A DNA stretch of 39,914 nt, from NCBI GenBank assembly GCA_031276815.1, contig JAISMJ010000054.1:1-39914 (forward strand), given 5' to 3'. The notes under the pieces are model-generated. The model saw only the letters and a program-made list of their open reading frames with translations. It had not been told where the DNA came from and searched no databases. Below are positions 14,221 to 21,506 of this stretch, piece by piece (within the stretch, counting starts at the first letter, position 1; every line of letters begins with the position of its first letter). Position numbers and translations under genes: made by a program. This DNA comes from Treponema sp. (GTDB lineage Bacteria; Spirochaetota; Spirochaetia; Treponematales; Breznakiellaceae).

Positions 14221-15504
14221 ATGGATGAGGAAACATTTGTATTAAAGATAATTCCGGCTTGTCTCATAACGCTGTTTATGTTCCTTGCCGCGTTCATTTT
14301 CACGCTGAAATACGTGTATGCGTTCCATCCCGCCGCCATTGTCTTCGATAATGACGAACAGATGAACCGTTTCTTTTTTTATTTGAATTTTTACGTTCCA
14401 TTTTCCATCGCTTCTTTTTTTATATACGCCCTGCTTTTTTCTTCTGAATTTTTCACGCGCGGAATATGCGTGATCTTTGGACTTGCATCGGTGATTCTCT
14501 GCGTGTATATTCTGGAAGACCTTTTCACCATTATGCTTTGTCTGTGGCTTTCATATCTTATCGCCCTTGCCGTTGTTTTCACCATACCCAAGAACATATA
14601 TTTAATCATAGGCAGCATAACGTTATTCGTCTATTTTCAATTTCATCCCGAATTTATGGGTCATACGGCGGGATGGAGCGGTTTTGAAAAACCCGCCGTA
14701 ATGAATCTGTGCGTGGCGGCGGGACTTATGCTTACCGTCTCGTCATGCGTTATAATCATTCGGACATACGCCGATAAATACCTGCTGGCTAAAAAAACAG
14801 CGGCGTACCTCAATCAACTTGGAATGAAACTGACGCTTTTTAACCATAAATTGCAGGAATTGGCAAGAAGCCGCAGCGAAGAAGCGATCAAAGAAGAACG
14901 GCTCCGGCTCACGCGCGACTTGCACGACAGTTGCGGGTATGCCTTTACCAACATCATCGCGGTAACCGATGCGGCGGTAAGCCTCGGTACAATAGAGACG
15001 GATAAAGCGCAGGAAATTTTCCAGCAGCTCCGAAACCTCGCAAGCGAGGGAATAAAACAAACGCGGGAAACGCTGCACGCTATCCGCGAAATTCGGGAGT
15101 CGTCCGTAAAAAGTATAGAAACCGTGTTTCAGTTGGCAAAGATTTTCGAGGAGGTGAGCGGCGTAAGCGTGTTTGTCGCATGGGGAAACATGAAACAGGA
15201 TTACGGATTCGGCATTAACAAAATATTAGTAAAGATCATACAGGAAGCGTTTACCAACTCAATACGGCACGGACACGCGACCCGCATTAACATACAATTC
15301 TGGGAATTTGAACGCTCGTTTACCATGACCGTAACCGATAACGGCATCGGCGCTCAAGTCGTCGTAAAGGGAATCGGGCTTGTCGGCATGGAAGAACGGC
15401 TTGAAGCCGTGGGCGGCAGCCTCAAAGTGTCTTTGCCGGAAGACGGCGGTTTTAGGTTGAGCATTATCGTTCCCTTGTTTACAGGAGAATACCATGAACA
15501 GTGA
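14221..15504 (+). CDS. sensor histidine kinase, NarX/DesK-like (HisKA_3)
   Basis: 427 residues from ATG 14221, preferred over 14179 because the promoter -10 lies between them. About six N-terminal membrane helices (first IIPACLITLFMFLAAFIFTL, last AAGLMLTVSSCVIIIRTY) occur with no sizeable extracellular domain, so sensing is probably intramembrane. A linker coiled coil precedes the dimerisation box RLTRDLHDSCGYAFTNII, with phosphoacceptor His235. The ATPase domain has the N box IIQEAFTNSIRHGHA and G boxes VTDNGIGA and GIGLVGMEERLEAVGG. It overlaps the response-regulator gene by 11 bases, so the two are coupled. The signal is unknown. Confidence 0.9.
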   Translation: MDEETFVLKIIPACLITLFMFLAAFIFTLKYVYAFHPAAIVFDNDEQMNRFFFYLNFYVPFSIASFFIYALLFSSEFFTRGICVIFGLASVILCVYILEDLFTIMLCLWLSYLIALAVVFTIPKNIYLIIGSITLFVYFQFHPEFMGHTAGWSGFEKPAVMNLCVAAGLMLTVSSCVIIIRTYADKYLLAKKTAAYLNQLGMKLTLFNHKLQELARSRSEEAIKEERLRLTRDLHDSCGYAFTNIIAVTDAAVSLGTIETDKAQEIFQQLRNLASEGIKQTRETLHAIREIRESSVKSIETVFQLAKIFEEVSGVSVFVAWGNMKQDYGFGINKILVKIIQEAFTNSIRHGHATRINIQFWEFERSFTMTVTDNGIGAQVVVKGIGLVGMEERLEAVGGSLKVSLPEDGGFRLSIIVPLFTGEYHEQ

Positions 15505-16039
15505 AAACAGCAGGAGCAAATTGACTATTCTTTTAGCCGATGATCAGACGCTCGTGAGCGAGAGCCTAAAAACGTTCCTCTGCAACTATACCGATGATAT
15601 GGATGTCATTGCCCTTGCTAAAAACGGCAAAGAAGCGGTACGCATGGCGGAAGAACGGCGTCCTGATATTATCCTGATGGATGTACGTATGCCGGAAATG
15701 GACGGCGTTGAAGCCGTCCGCATTATAAAACAACATCAGCCTGAAACGAAAATTCTCATGCTTTCAACGTATGATGAGGACGTATTTGTACGTTCCGCAT
15801 TGCTTGCGGGCGCTTCGGGCTACCTTTTGAAAGACATATCGCCGACGGAACTCATCACCGCAATCAGAGCGCTTAAAAACAACATTATGCAGATTTCACC
15901 GGAAATCGTGAGGAACATGGTAAGACAAAAGTACGGCGGCGATGATCACGACGAAAAATCAGGCGATGCGAAAAGTACCCCCCCCCCCCCCAGTTCCCGT
16001 GGCTCAAAACGCTTACCAAACGTGAACGGGAAATCGTAA
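15494..16039 (+). CDS. NarL-type response regulator, receiver part (truncated by a C14 tract)
   Basis: As read here, 181 residues. A complete receiver domain fills about 10-130: acidic pair Asp16-Asp17 in LLADDQ, phosphoacceptor Asp63 in LMDVRMPEMDG, and Lys113 in YLLKDIS. After KSTPPPP the frame goes wrong at a run of 14 cytosines (15978-15991). It adds about 18 unrelated residues (SSRGSKRLPNVNGKS) before a stop. The DNA-binding domain continues in another frame to 16185. One added C or two removed would give an intact regulator of 229-230 residues. As it stands the product can be phosphorylated but cannot bind DNA. Either the tract is phase-variable or its length is an assembly error. Confidence 0.9.
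   Translation: MNSENSRSKLTILLADDQTLVSESLKTFLCNYTDDMDVIALAKNGKEAVRMAEERRPDIILMDVRMPEMDGVEAVRIIKQHQPETKILMLSTYDEDVFVRSALLAGASGYLLKDISPTELITAIRALKNNIMQISPEIVRNMVRQKYGGDDHDEKSGDAKSTPPPPSSRGSKRLPNVNGKS
15978..15991 (+). repeat. homopolymeric C14 tract in the response regulator
   Basis: Fourteen consecutive C between GAAAAGTA and AGTTCCCG, in the linker between receiver and DNA-binding domains. The downstream domain is in phase with position 1 (mod 3) and the receiver with 2. Tracts of 12, 15 or 18 C would therefore be in frame; 14 is not. Confidence 0.95.
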
Positions 16040-16185
16040 CGCTTATCGCTACCGGTTATGACAACAAGTCCATAGCCGAAACGCTTTTCCTTGCGCCGCA
16101 GACCGTTAAAAACCATGTAAGCGTCATTTATTCAAAGCTGGGGGTAAAAAACAGGTTTGAGATTATCCGGCTGGTGAATAAGTAA
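15991..16185 (+). pseudogene. out-of-frame LuxR-type DNA-binding domain of the response regulator
   Basis: In the frame starting CAG 15991 the sequence reads QFPWLKTLTKREREIVTLIATGYDNKSIAETLFLAPQTVKNHVSVIYSKLGVKNRFEIIRLVNK and stops at TAA 16183-16185. This is a full GerE/LuxR helix-turn-helix (the LTKREREI and TVKNHVSVIYSKLGV motifs). No bases appear lost within it, so only the C tract separates it from the receiver. It is undamaged, consistent with a gene that is or recently was functional. Confidence 0.85.
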
Positions 16186-16252
16186 AAACAAATATGCAAG
16201 CAACTTGCAAAGCTGGGTTGTTTATATTATGAGTAATCACTTGAAGGATTTC

Positions 16253-16393
16253 TCAACCCCAAACTGCTATGATACAATCTTCAGGTACAATTATCATTAC
16301 TCTTTTATTTTCTGTTATTGCTAAATAGGCACTTTCTTTATCGCTTATGCAATATCCAGTAACATATACCTTCGCTGCGTCCGGTATCTTCAT
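16253..16393 (-). CDS. small open frame, hypothetical
   Basis: 46 codons from ATG 16393: MKIPDAAKVYVTGYCISDKESAYLAITENKRVMIIVPEDCIIAVWG, here given in full only to show its protein-like pattern. No convincing ribosome binding site is at the right distance. It lies in the IS-scarred stretch after the response regulator, and may be a remnant of a larger gene. Family not recognised. Confidence 0.25.
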   Translation of the reverse strand: MKIPDAAKVYVTGYCISDKESAYLAITENKRVMIIVPEDCIIAVWG

Positions 16394-16459
16394 GGCGGCT
16401 TCGCCGGAACCCCTCTTTTCATTTCAACACGGAGCGAACCGCGCTCACTCCGACTAGGA

Positions 16460-16836
16460 GGTGTCGTCAAAAGTGGAGGAAGATAGATCGAACAAAGAGA
16501 GCTGCAAGGAAGGAATCAATGCGTTGAGCAGAGCGGGTAGCAATACCTCTCCACTGTGTGAGCCACCGAAATACATTCTCTATAAGATGGCGCTCCTTAT
16601 ACTGCTCTCTGTCATAGTACCGTTGCTCCGTCCGGCTGCACTTGGACGGGATAACTAGTTTAATGCCTCTTGAACAGGCGGTATCTACTACATGGTTCAC
16701 GTCATACCCTCTATCGGCTAACAAGACTTTTACCGATACACCTGCCATAGCCTATCGCTTATGTTGTGCCGACGCATTTCTTTCCCGATTTCTTTCATTT
16801 CTTTATCTTACTTTATTTCTATCCTTTGACGACACC
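16460..16836 (-). mobile_element. internally deleted IS5-type element, copy 2 (377 bp)
   Basis: The terminal repeats GGTGTCGTCAAA are perfect over 12 bp at both ends, and over 17 bp with one mismatch if TAGGN is included. The flanks CTAG (left) and CTAA (right) may be a worn target duplication. On the minus strand, MKEIGKEMRRHNISDRLW (from ATG 16798) is the transposase N-terminus. The ORF 16748-16467 gives the C-terminal catalytic part: VLLADRGYD and YKERHLIENVFRWLTQWRGIATR with the DDE glutamate. The middle of the gene is absent and the two parts are in different frames. It is a non-autonomous, MITE-like derivative. Confidence 0.85.
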
Positions 16837-16857
16837 GCCTAATGAATCTTCTGTTGT

Positions 16858-17027
16858 CAAGACTTTTTTAGTCATCATTAAAACTCTGTTAACCTTTATA
16901 AGAATTTTTTAGCCTTTACAGAAACTCTTTTAAGCATTGTAAAAACTCTTTTTAAGCATTGCAAGAAGTCTTTTAGTTATTGCAAGACTTTTTTAGCCTT
17001 CACAAGAACTCTTTTAACCTTTACAAA
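16858..17027. repeat. degenerate ~21-bp direct repeats, about eight copies
   Basis: Successive units resemble AGAACTCTTTTAACCTTTACA: AAGACTTTTTTAGTCATCATT, AAAACTCTGTTAACCTTTATA, AGAATTTTTTAGCCTTTACAG and so on to 17027. The period is 20-22 bp. On the minus strand the units read as Lys/Val/Leu-rich heptads (VKVKRVLVKAKKVL) interrupted by stops. They could be an eroded coiled-coil gene end or a non-coding array. Confidence 0.65.
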
Positions 17028-17044
17028 AATGTTTCTGGAAAAAT

Positions 17045-17078
17045 AAAAACCGGACGGAGTTTCCTCTATCCGGTTTTT
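17045..17078 (-). terminator. intrinsic terminator of the GH94 phosphorylase gene
   Basis: AAAAACCGGA / TCCGGTTTTT inverted repeat with a 14-nt loop. On the minus strand the stem is followed by a run of T. The symmetrical A and T runs mean it could work in both directions. Confidence 0.75.
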
Positions 17079-17122
17079 AGAAGTGTTTTAAAGCGGCGTA
17101 TACGTCAGTATACGTTTTTATC

Positions 17123-19534
17123 TCAGCCTAATACCACCCGCACCGTGTTTACGCTCCCCGCCGACTGCGCGGGAACGGCGCCCTGTACCGGAGAGCCGTT
17201 CAGATAACACGCTTTCACGCCCTTACTCACGCCGGCGGGATTTTCTACCGTTATCTCGTACACCGCGTCCCGCCACACGCGCCGCGCCGTGAACCCTTTC
17301 CATGCGGTGGGAATACAGGGGTCAATGACCAACGAGTCAAAATCGGGACGCAAACCAAGCATATAGCGGGTAGCGGCAAAATACGACCAGCCGCCTGAAC
17401 CGGTCATAAACGGATGACGGGCGCGTCCAAACGCCGTGTGATCCTTACCCATGACAAATTGGCACGTTGAATACGGCTCGGCTTCCCTGATTTCTATCTT
17501 GTTGTTCTGGTTGTAGGGGCAGATCGCATCGTAGAACTTCATAGCCCTATCGCCGCGCCCCAACAGAGCTTCCGCGCACCACGCCCACGGGTTCGGATGA
17601 CTGAATATCGCGCCGTTCTCTTTGACGCCCGGATACACGCGAGTCGCAAATCCGATCTCGTCGTCAACGACGGTATAGGACGGCGCGTTCAGCATGAGCC
17701 CGTATTCGGTGTACAGCCACGTGTCTACCGCATCCATAGCCTTGACGCCATGTTCGTAGGATGCCGCGCCGGATAGGACCGCCCACGTATTCGATTCCAT
17801 GAACACCTTGCCTTCCTTGTTCTCAGGCGCTCCGATTTTCCTGCCGGACGCGGTGATGCCCCGCGTATACCATTCGCCGTTCCACAACTCTCTTTCGCAC
17901 ACCGCCTTAACATGGTCCGCTAATCGCGCGTACTTTTCGGCGTCCGCGATTCTGCCCAGCCGCTTTGCCAGTTCCACGAAGTTGAGCAGCGCCCAATGGT
18001 GCAGGAAGGAAACAAGCGCGCTCTCGCCCCCGCCCAAGTTAAGACAGTCGTTCCAGTCCGCGCGCAAGCCTTTGCACACGCCGGTCTGTCCCACCTGTTC
18101 CGCGGAAAAGTCGAGTATCTTGAGCATATGTTCGTAGACCGTTCCTTTGCCCTCGTCCGCGTAGATGAACTCCTCGTCAACAAAACCAAAATCGCCGGTC
18201 TCTTTGATATACTCCACTATAGAAGGAACCAGCCACAATGCGTCATCGGCGCAGGCGTCCTCAATCCCGTGAACCATCCGGCTTTTGTCAAAATGGGGAA
18301 CCACTGTCGGCGATTTGAAGGGCGCGGGCTTCTGTTCTTCAAACCATTCGGGTTGAAACAGATGCAGCCCGTAACCTTTGGAAGTAAGCCCTTTGAGCAG
18401 CTCAATGATGCGGCTGCGGCATTTTTCCGGATTGGAGTGCGGTACGCACATGGCGTCCTGAGCCGTGTCGCGGTAGCCCAGTCCGGTTCGTCCCCCCACT
18501 TCAATAAAAGAAGCGAAGCGGGAGAACATCACGTTGATTTCGGACTGATACAGCGTCCAGATATTGACCATCGTATTCATGCCCGCGCTCGGCGTTTCAA
18601 TCTGGAGTTTGCCGAGTTTTTCGTCCCAGAAGGCGGCAAGGGACGCAAACGCCGCGTCCACAACCGTGAAATCGCCGTATTTCGCGCGGAGTTTTTTGCC
18701 GGTTTCGCGGTCGCCTTCGCCAAGCATGAACACCATGCGAAAATCGCCGCCCGCCTCAATGCTGATCTTCCGGCGTAAGCCCCCGCAGTGGTTATTGCCG
18801 AGTTCTTCGGAACCGGAACACACGCCTTTCTCCACAGCGGAGGGATTCGCTTCGGTATGATAGAGACCGAGGAACGCATCGCGGAGGCAGTCGTAATCTT
18901 CGGTTCCGCCCGCAGTCCTGCCGTTCTGATCGATATAGGTGAAGAACTGCCAGCCTTCCGGTTCATAGAAGGGGTCCATCTCAATAATGCCGTCTTTATA
19001 AGAAGAACCGCACGAATACAGGCTCATCTGGAAGTTCTTGTTATCCATCTCAATATGATGATAGGAAAACTCCATATACGAGAAGACGCTGAGATTGCGC
19101 TTCTTGCCCGAAACGTTGCGAAGCCTGACATCCCACAGCTCAAGGGCGTCATCAATGGGGATAAAAAGCGTCTGTTCTCCCGCGATGCCGTTGTACTCGC
19201 ATTGATACGTACTATACGAAAGCCCGTGCCTGCACGTATACTTCGCCTTGTCAAGTGGCTTGCCCACAGGCTGCCACGACAGCGTCCAGTATTCGCCGGT
19301 ATCGTCGTCCCGCACATACACATAATGCCCCGGTCTATCCATCGGCACTCCATTAGCGCGGAAGCGGGAAATCCTGTGATATTCAGGCGTCTTGAACCAA
19401 AGGTAGCCGCCCGCTGTATGATTAAACACGCCCGCCATGTCCCGTACGCCGATATAGTTTGTCCATGAGGTCGGTACATCAACTCTTTCGATGACGTATT
19501 CACGCTTTTCATTATCAAAATAACCGTATTTCAT
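17123..19534 (-). CDS. chbP: GH94 phosphorylase, probably N,N'-diacetylchitobiose phosphorylase
   Basis: 803 residues from ATG 19534, chosen because AGGAG lies 6-7 bases upstream and MKYGYFDNEKREYVI is the family N-terminus; the ORF track extends 28 codons too far. Domain order: N-terminal beta sandwich, linker, (alpha/alpha)6 barrel, C-terminal domain. The catalytic acid is Asp493 in LRADWNDCLNLGGGES. From memory, the Vibrio chitobiose phosphorylase has 801 residues with Asp492. It shares SRFASFIEVGGRTGLGYRDTAQDA, GVKENGAIFSHPNPWAW and GRGDRAMKFYDA, whereas cellobiose phosphorylases differ at these places. Reaction: diacetylchitobiose plus phosphate to GlcNAc-1-phosphate and GlcNAc, in the cytoplasm. 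Divergent from a CUT1 importer. Cellobiose-type specificity is less likely but not excluded. Confidence 0.85.
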   Translation of the reverse strand: MKYGYFDNEKREYVIERVDVPTSWTNYIGVRDMAGVFNHTAGGYLWFKTPEYHRISRFRANGVPMDRPGHYVYVRDDDTGEYWTLSWQPVGKPLDKAKYTCRHGLSYSTYQCEYNGIAGEQTLFIPIDDALELWDVRLRNVSGKKRNLSVFSYMEFSYHHIEMDNKNFQMSLYSCGSSYKDGIIEMDPFYEPEGWQFFTYIDQNGRTAGGTEDYDCLRDAFLGLYHTEANPSAVEKGVCSGSEELGNNHCGGLRRKISIEAGGDFRMVFMLGEGDRETGKKLRAKYGDFTVVDAAFASLAAFWDEKLGKLQIETPSAGMNTMVNIWTLYQSEINVMFSRFASFIEVGGRTGLGYRDTAQDAMCVPHSNPEKCRSRIIELLKGLTSKGYGLHLFQPEWFEEQKPAPFKSPTVVPHFDKSRMVHGIEDACADDALWLVPSIVEYIKETGDFGFVDEEFIYADEGKGTVYEHMLKILDFSAEQVGQTGVCKGLRADWNDCLNLGGGESALVSFLHHWALLNFVELAKRLGRIADAEKYARLADHVKAVCERELWNGEWYTRGITASGRKIGAPENKEGKVFMESNTWAVLSGAASYEHGVKAMDAVDTWLYTEYGLMLNAPSYTVVDDEIGFATRVYPGVKENGAIFSHPNPWAWCAEALLGRGDRAMKFYDAICPYNQNNKIEIREAEPYSTCQFVMGKDHTAFGRARHPFMTGSGGWSYFAATRYMLGLRPDFDSLVIDPCIPTAWKGFTARRVWRDAVYEITVENPAGVSKGVKACYLNGSPVQGAVPAQSAGSVNTVRVVLG

Positions 19535-19564
19535 GTAAACTCCTAAAAATAATGCTATACCCAT

Positions 19565-19594
19565 ATAATAACACTTTTTGTAATACCTTTTCAA
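19565..19594 (-). promoter_or_regulatory. promoter of the GH94 phosphorylase gene
   Basis: On the minus strand TTGAAA (19594-19589), 18-nt spacer, TATTAT (19570-19565), then a leader of about 25 bases with AGGAG before ATG 19534. Confidence 0.55.
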
Positions 19595-19740
19595 CCACTG
19601 CGGCGGATTATAAGACATCCAACAGTTTTCACGGAATTTTTCACGGGATTCCCTGCAATCGTGTTTAGTGATAGATATGTTTTACGTTTTTTTCATCTCA
19701 AAAAATTTTTCTTATATTAAGAAAAATGGTGTATTTTTCC

Positions 19741-19768
19741 TTGACATCGGTAAAATATATTATATAAT
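19741..19768 (+). promoter_or_regulatory. promoter of the second CUT1 operon
   Basis: Perfect TTGACA (19741-19746), 16-nt spacer, perfect TATAAT (19763-19768). Transcription would start at about 19775, exactly where the palindrome begins. Confidence 0.8.
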
Positions 19769-19774
19769 AGTTAC

Positions 19775-19794
19775 TATACGGCGTATGCCGTATA
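19775..19794. promoter_or_regulatory. palindromic operator at the transcription start
   Basis: TATACGGC-GTAT-GCCGTATA, perfect 8-bp arms, placed from about +1 to +20 of the strong promoter upstream. This position is typical of a repressor site that blocks initiation or early elongation. The repressor is not encoded nearby. Confidence 0.65.
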
Positions 19795-19815
19795 TATATA
19801 TTTTAGGAGGAACTA

Positions 19816-21186
19816 ATGAAGAAATTTGTTCTTACTTGTTTTATCTTCACGGCGGTTTTTGCGGTCGTGATTACAGGATGCCAGAAGAAGGCGGCGCCTG
19901 TTGCTGGTAGCGCTGAACAGGCGGCGCCAAGCGTCGTTACGCTCAAGGTATTGAATTACTTTGATATGACATCGCCTAATGCTATTACTAGCGATCAAGA
20001 GGTGTGGGAGAAGTTTAAAACCGCTCATCCAAACATCAAGATCGAGCGCGAAGACCTGTACAATGATCCTTTCCACAATAAAGTTGAAGCGTATGCCGCT
20101 TCCGGCAATCTGCCCGACGTCATGTACGCATGGCCATCAGGACGTTCAACGACCCTGTATGCCAACCGCCTGCTGAAAGACCTTACCCCGCTCATCCAAA
20201 AAGACAGTCTGGCTGCGTCGTACCGCCCCTTGGCGTTGGATCCGTCCCAGTTCGCAGGCAACTATGTGGGTATTCTTAGTGTGGGACTCACATCCACCCA
20301 TGCTTTCTATGTGAACAACGCCGTACTGAGAGATGCGGGACTTACTCCTGCCAAGACCTATGCTGAACTCGTGGCGCAGGTTCCTGTTCTCAAGGCGAAG
20401 GGATATGAAACCGTCCTCATGGCTAACGCAGATACGTGGGTTATGCAGTCTTGTCTCTTCTCCCTCATTGCCGGACGTTTCGGCGGCGAAGACTGGCACC
20501 AGAAAATACTTAGTGGACAGACGAAGTTCACGGATCCTGATTTCATAGCAGCCCTTAACTTCGTAAAGAAGCTGTATGATGACGGCGTCCTCTCCAAAAG
20601 CTCCCTTAGTACCGGCTACGGTGAAATTCCCGGTTTGTTCGCCAATAATAAAGGCGCATACCTCATTGACGGCGACTGGCGCGTCGGCGCGTTTACCACA
20701 GATAAGTCCAGCGGACAGGCGCTTATTTCCCCGGAGAATCAGAACGACATATCCCTCACCGTATTCCCCGATATTGAAGGCGCGAAACTCAACAGATCCA
20801 CTTCCGGTGTCCTCGCAACTGGCTGGGGCATCAGAGCGGACATTCCTGAAGGTTCCGAATTGGAAGCAGCGGCGTGGGAACTGGTGAAATGGCTTGTGGG
20901 GAAAGAGGTTCAAACCTTCCAGGTTGAAACCGGCGCTGTTTCTTCACCCAGCCGCACCGACATTGATACTGCAAGCCTCCCGCTTGAACCCATGCAGAAG
21001 GCGATCATAGCGCTGCCGGCTCAATACGATGTTTCTACAGCCGTTATAGACGGCGTGTTCGCGGGGGACGTCTATACCCCGCTCAACGATGGTCTGCAGG
21101 CTATCGGTATGGGAACTCAGTCTCCGGAAGAGGTTGCCCAAGCCACGCAGAATGCATTTGACGCATGGAAAGCAGCCGGCAACTAA
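19816..21186 (+). CDS. sugar ABC transporter substrate-binding lipoprotein (CUT1, family 1)
   Basis: 456 residues. Signal peptide MKKFVLTCFIFTAVFAVVITGC with lipobox VITGC. AGGAGG (19804-19809) is well spaced from the ATG. The mature part is a family 1 solute-binding protein: TLKVLNYFDMTSPNA, WEKFKTAHPNIKIEREDLYNDPFHNKVEAYAASGNLPDVMYAW, and VLATGWGIRADIPEGSELEAAAWELVKWL. The nearby chitobiose-type phosphorylase suggests chitobiose or a related GlcNAc saccharide as ligand; this is inference. A terminator between this gene and the permeases should favour expression of the binding protein. Confidence 0.9.
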   Translation: MKKFVLTCFIFTAVFAVVITGCQKKAAPVAGSAEQAAPSVVTLKVLNYFDMTSPNAITSDQEVWEKFKTAHPNIKIEREDLYNDPFHNKVEAYAASGNLPDVMYAWPSGRSTTLYANRLLKDLTPLIQKDSLAASYRPLALDPSQFAGNYVGILSVGLTSTHAFYVNNAVLRDAGLTPAKTYAELVAQVPVLKAKGYETVLMANADTWVMQSCLFSLIAGRFGGEDWHQKILSGQTKFTDPDFIAALNFVKKLYDDGVLSKSSLSTGYGEIPGLFANNKGAYLIDGDWRVGAFTTDKSSGQALISPENQNDISLTVFPDIEGAKLNRSTSGVLATGWGIRADIPEGSELEAAAWELVKWLVGKEVQTFQVETGAVSSPSRTDIDTASLPLEPMQKAIIALPAQYDVSTAVIDGVFAGDVYTPLNDGLQAIGMGTQSPEEVAQATQNAFDAWKAAGN

Positions 21187-21237
21187 CATTTTTGTTACAT
21201 GGAGTGAATGAGTTGTTGTTTAGTCATAATTGACGGG

Positions 21238-21265
21238 AGCCGCCCCTTAAAAGGGCGGCTTTTTT
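21238..21265 (+). terminator. intrinsic terminator between binding protein and permeases
   Basis: AGCCGCCC / GGGCGGCT, 8-bp perfect GC-rich stem, 7-nt loop, then TTTTT. It separates the binding-protein gene from the permeases, which have a separate promoter-like sequence. Confidence 0.85.
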
Positions 21266-21425
21266 ATCAAAGATCGGCGTCTATTCATCAAATCTTGCCG
21301 TAATGATAGCGGGTTGTAACAGTAGTGATATATGACCCAGATGTCGGTTGGAATATCTATAGAAATATGTTATAAAAACAAGCAAAAATTTGACACAAAG
21401 AAAATTCAGATTTATCATTTAAGAG
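21266..21425. other. non-coding stretch before the permease promoter
   Basis: No supported gene is visible. The region is AT-rich, and I see no strong structure before the inverted repeat at 21426. Confidence 0.35.
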
Positions 21426-21494
21426 CATGGTATTACGATAGTAACGCGCCGGTGTTTAATATCGGTTATAGATACTATAATAACTAATACCATG
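21426..21494 (+). promoter_or_regulatory. permease promoter bracketed by a 10-bp inverted repeat
   Basis: CATGGTATTA (21426-21435) and TAATACCATG (21485-21494) are exact reverse complements 49 bp apart. Between them lies a promoter-like TGTTTA-N17-TATAAT (-10 at 21476-21481). The right arm overlaps the false upstream ATG at 21492. The GGTATTA core is also found in the lacZ operator-like repeats. Confidence 0.5.
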
Positions 21495-21506
21495 AGGAGG
21501 TTACTA

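Noticed and set aside
15978-15991. Calling the response regulator simply a dead pseudogene
   Set aside because: Both domains are undamaged and only the homopolymer breaks the frame. A length change in the tract, real or from sequencing, explains it better than decay.
16858-17027. CRISPR array
   Set aside because: Units are degenerate and contiguous with no unique spacers.
17996-18778. 260-residue plus-strand ORF within the GH94 gene
   Set aside because: Antisense shadow of a well-conserved enzyme; no ribosome binding site and its composition mirrors the real gene.
17123-19618. Start at 19618 and annotation as cellobiose phosphorylase
   Set aside because: AGGAG precedes ATG 19534 and the family N-terminus begins there; motifs and length match the chitobiose-type enzyme more closely.
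20146-20913. 255-residue minus-strand ORF in the second binding-protein gene
   Set aside because: Shadow of a solute-binding protein with strong family motifs on the other strand.
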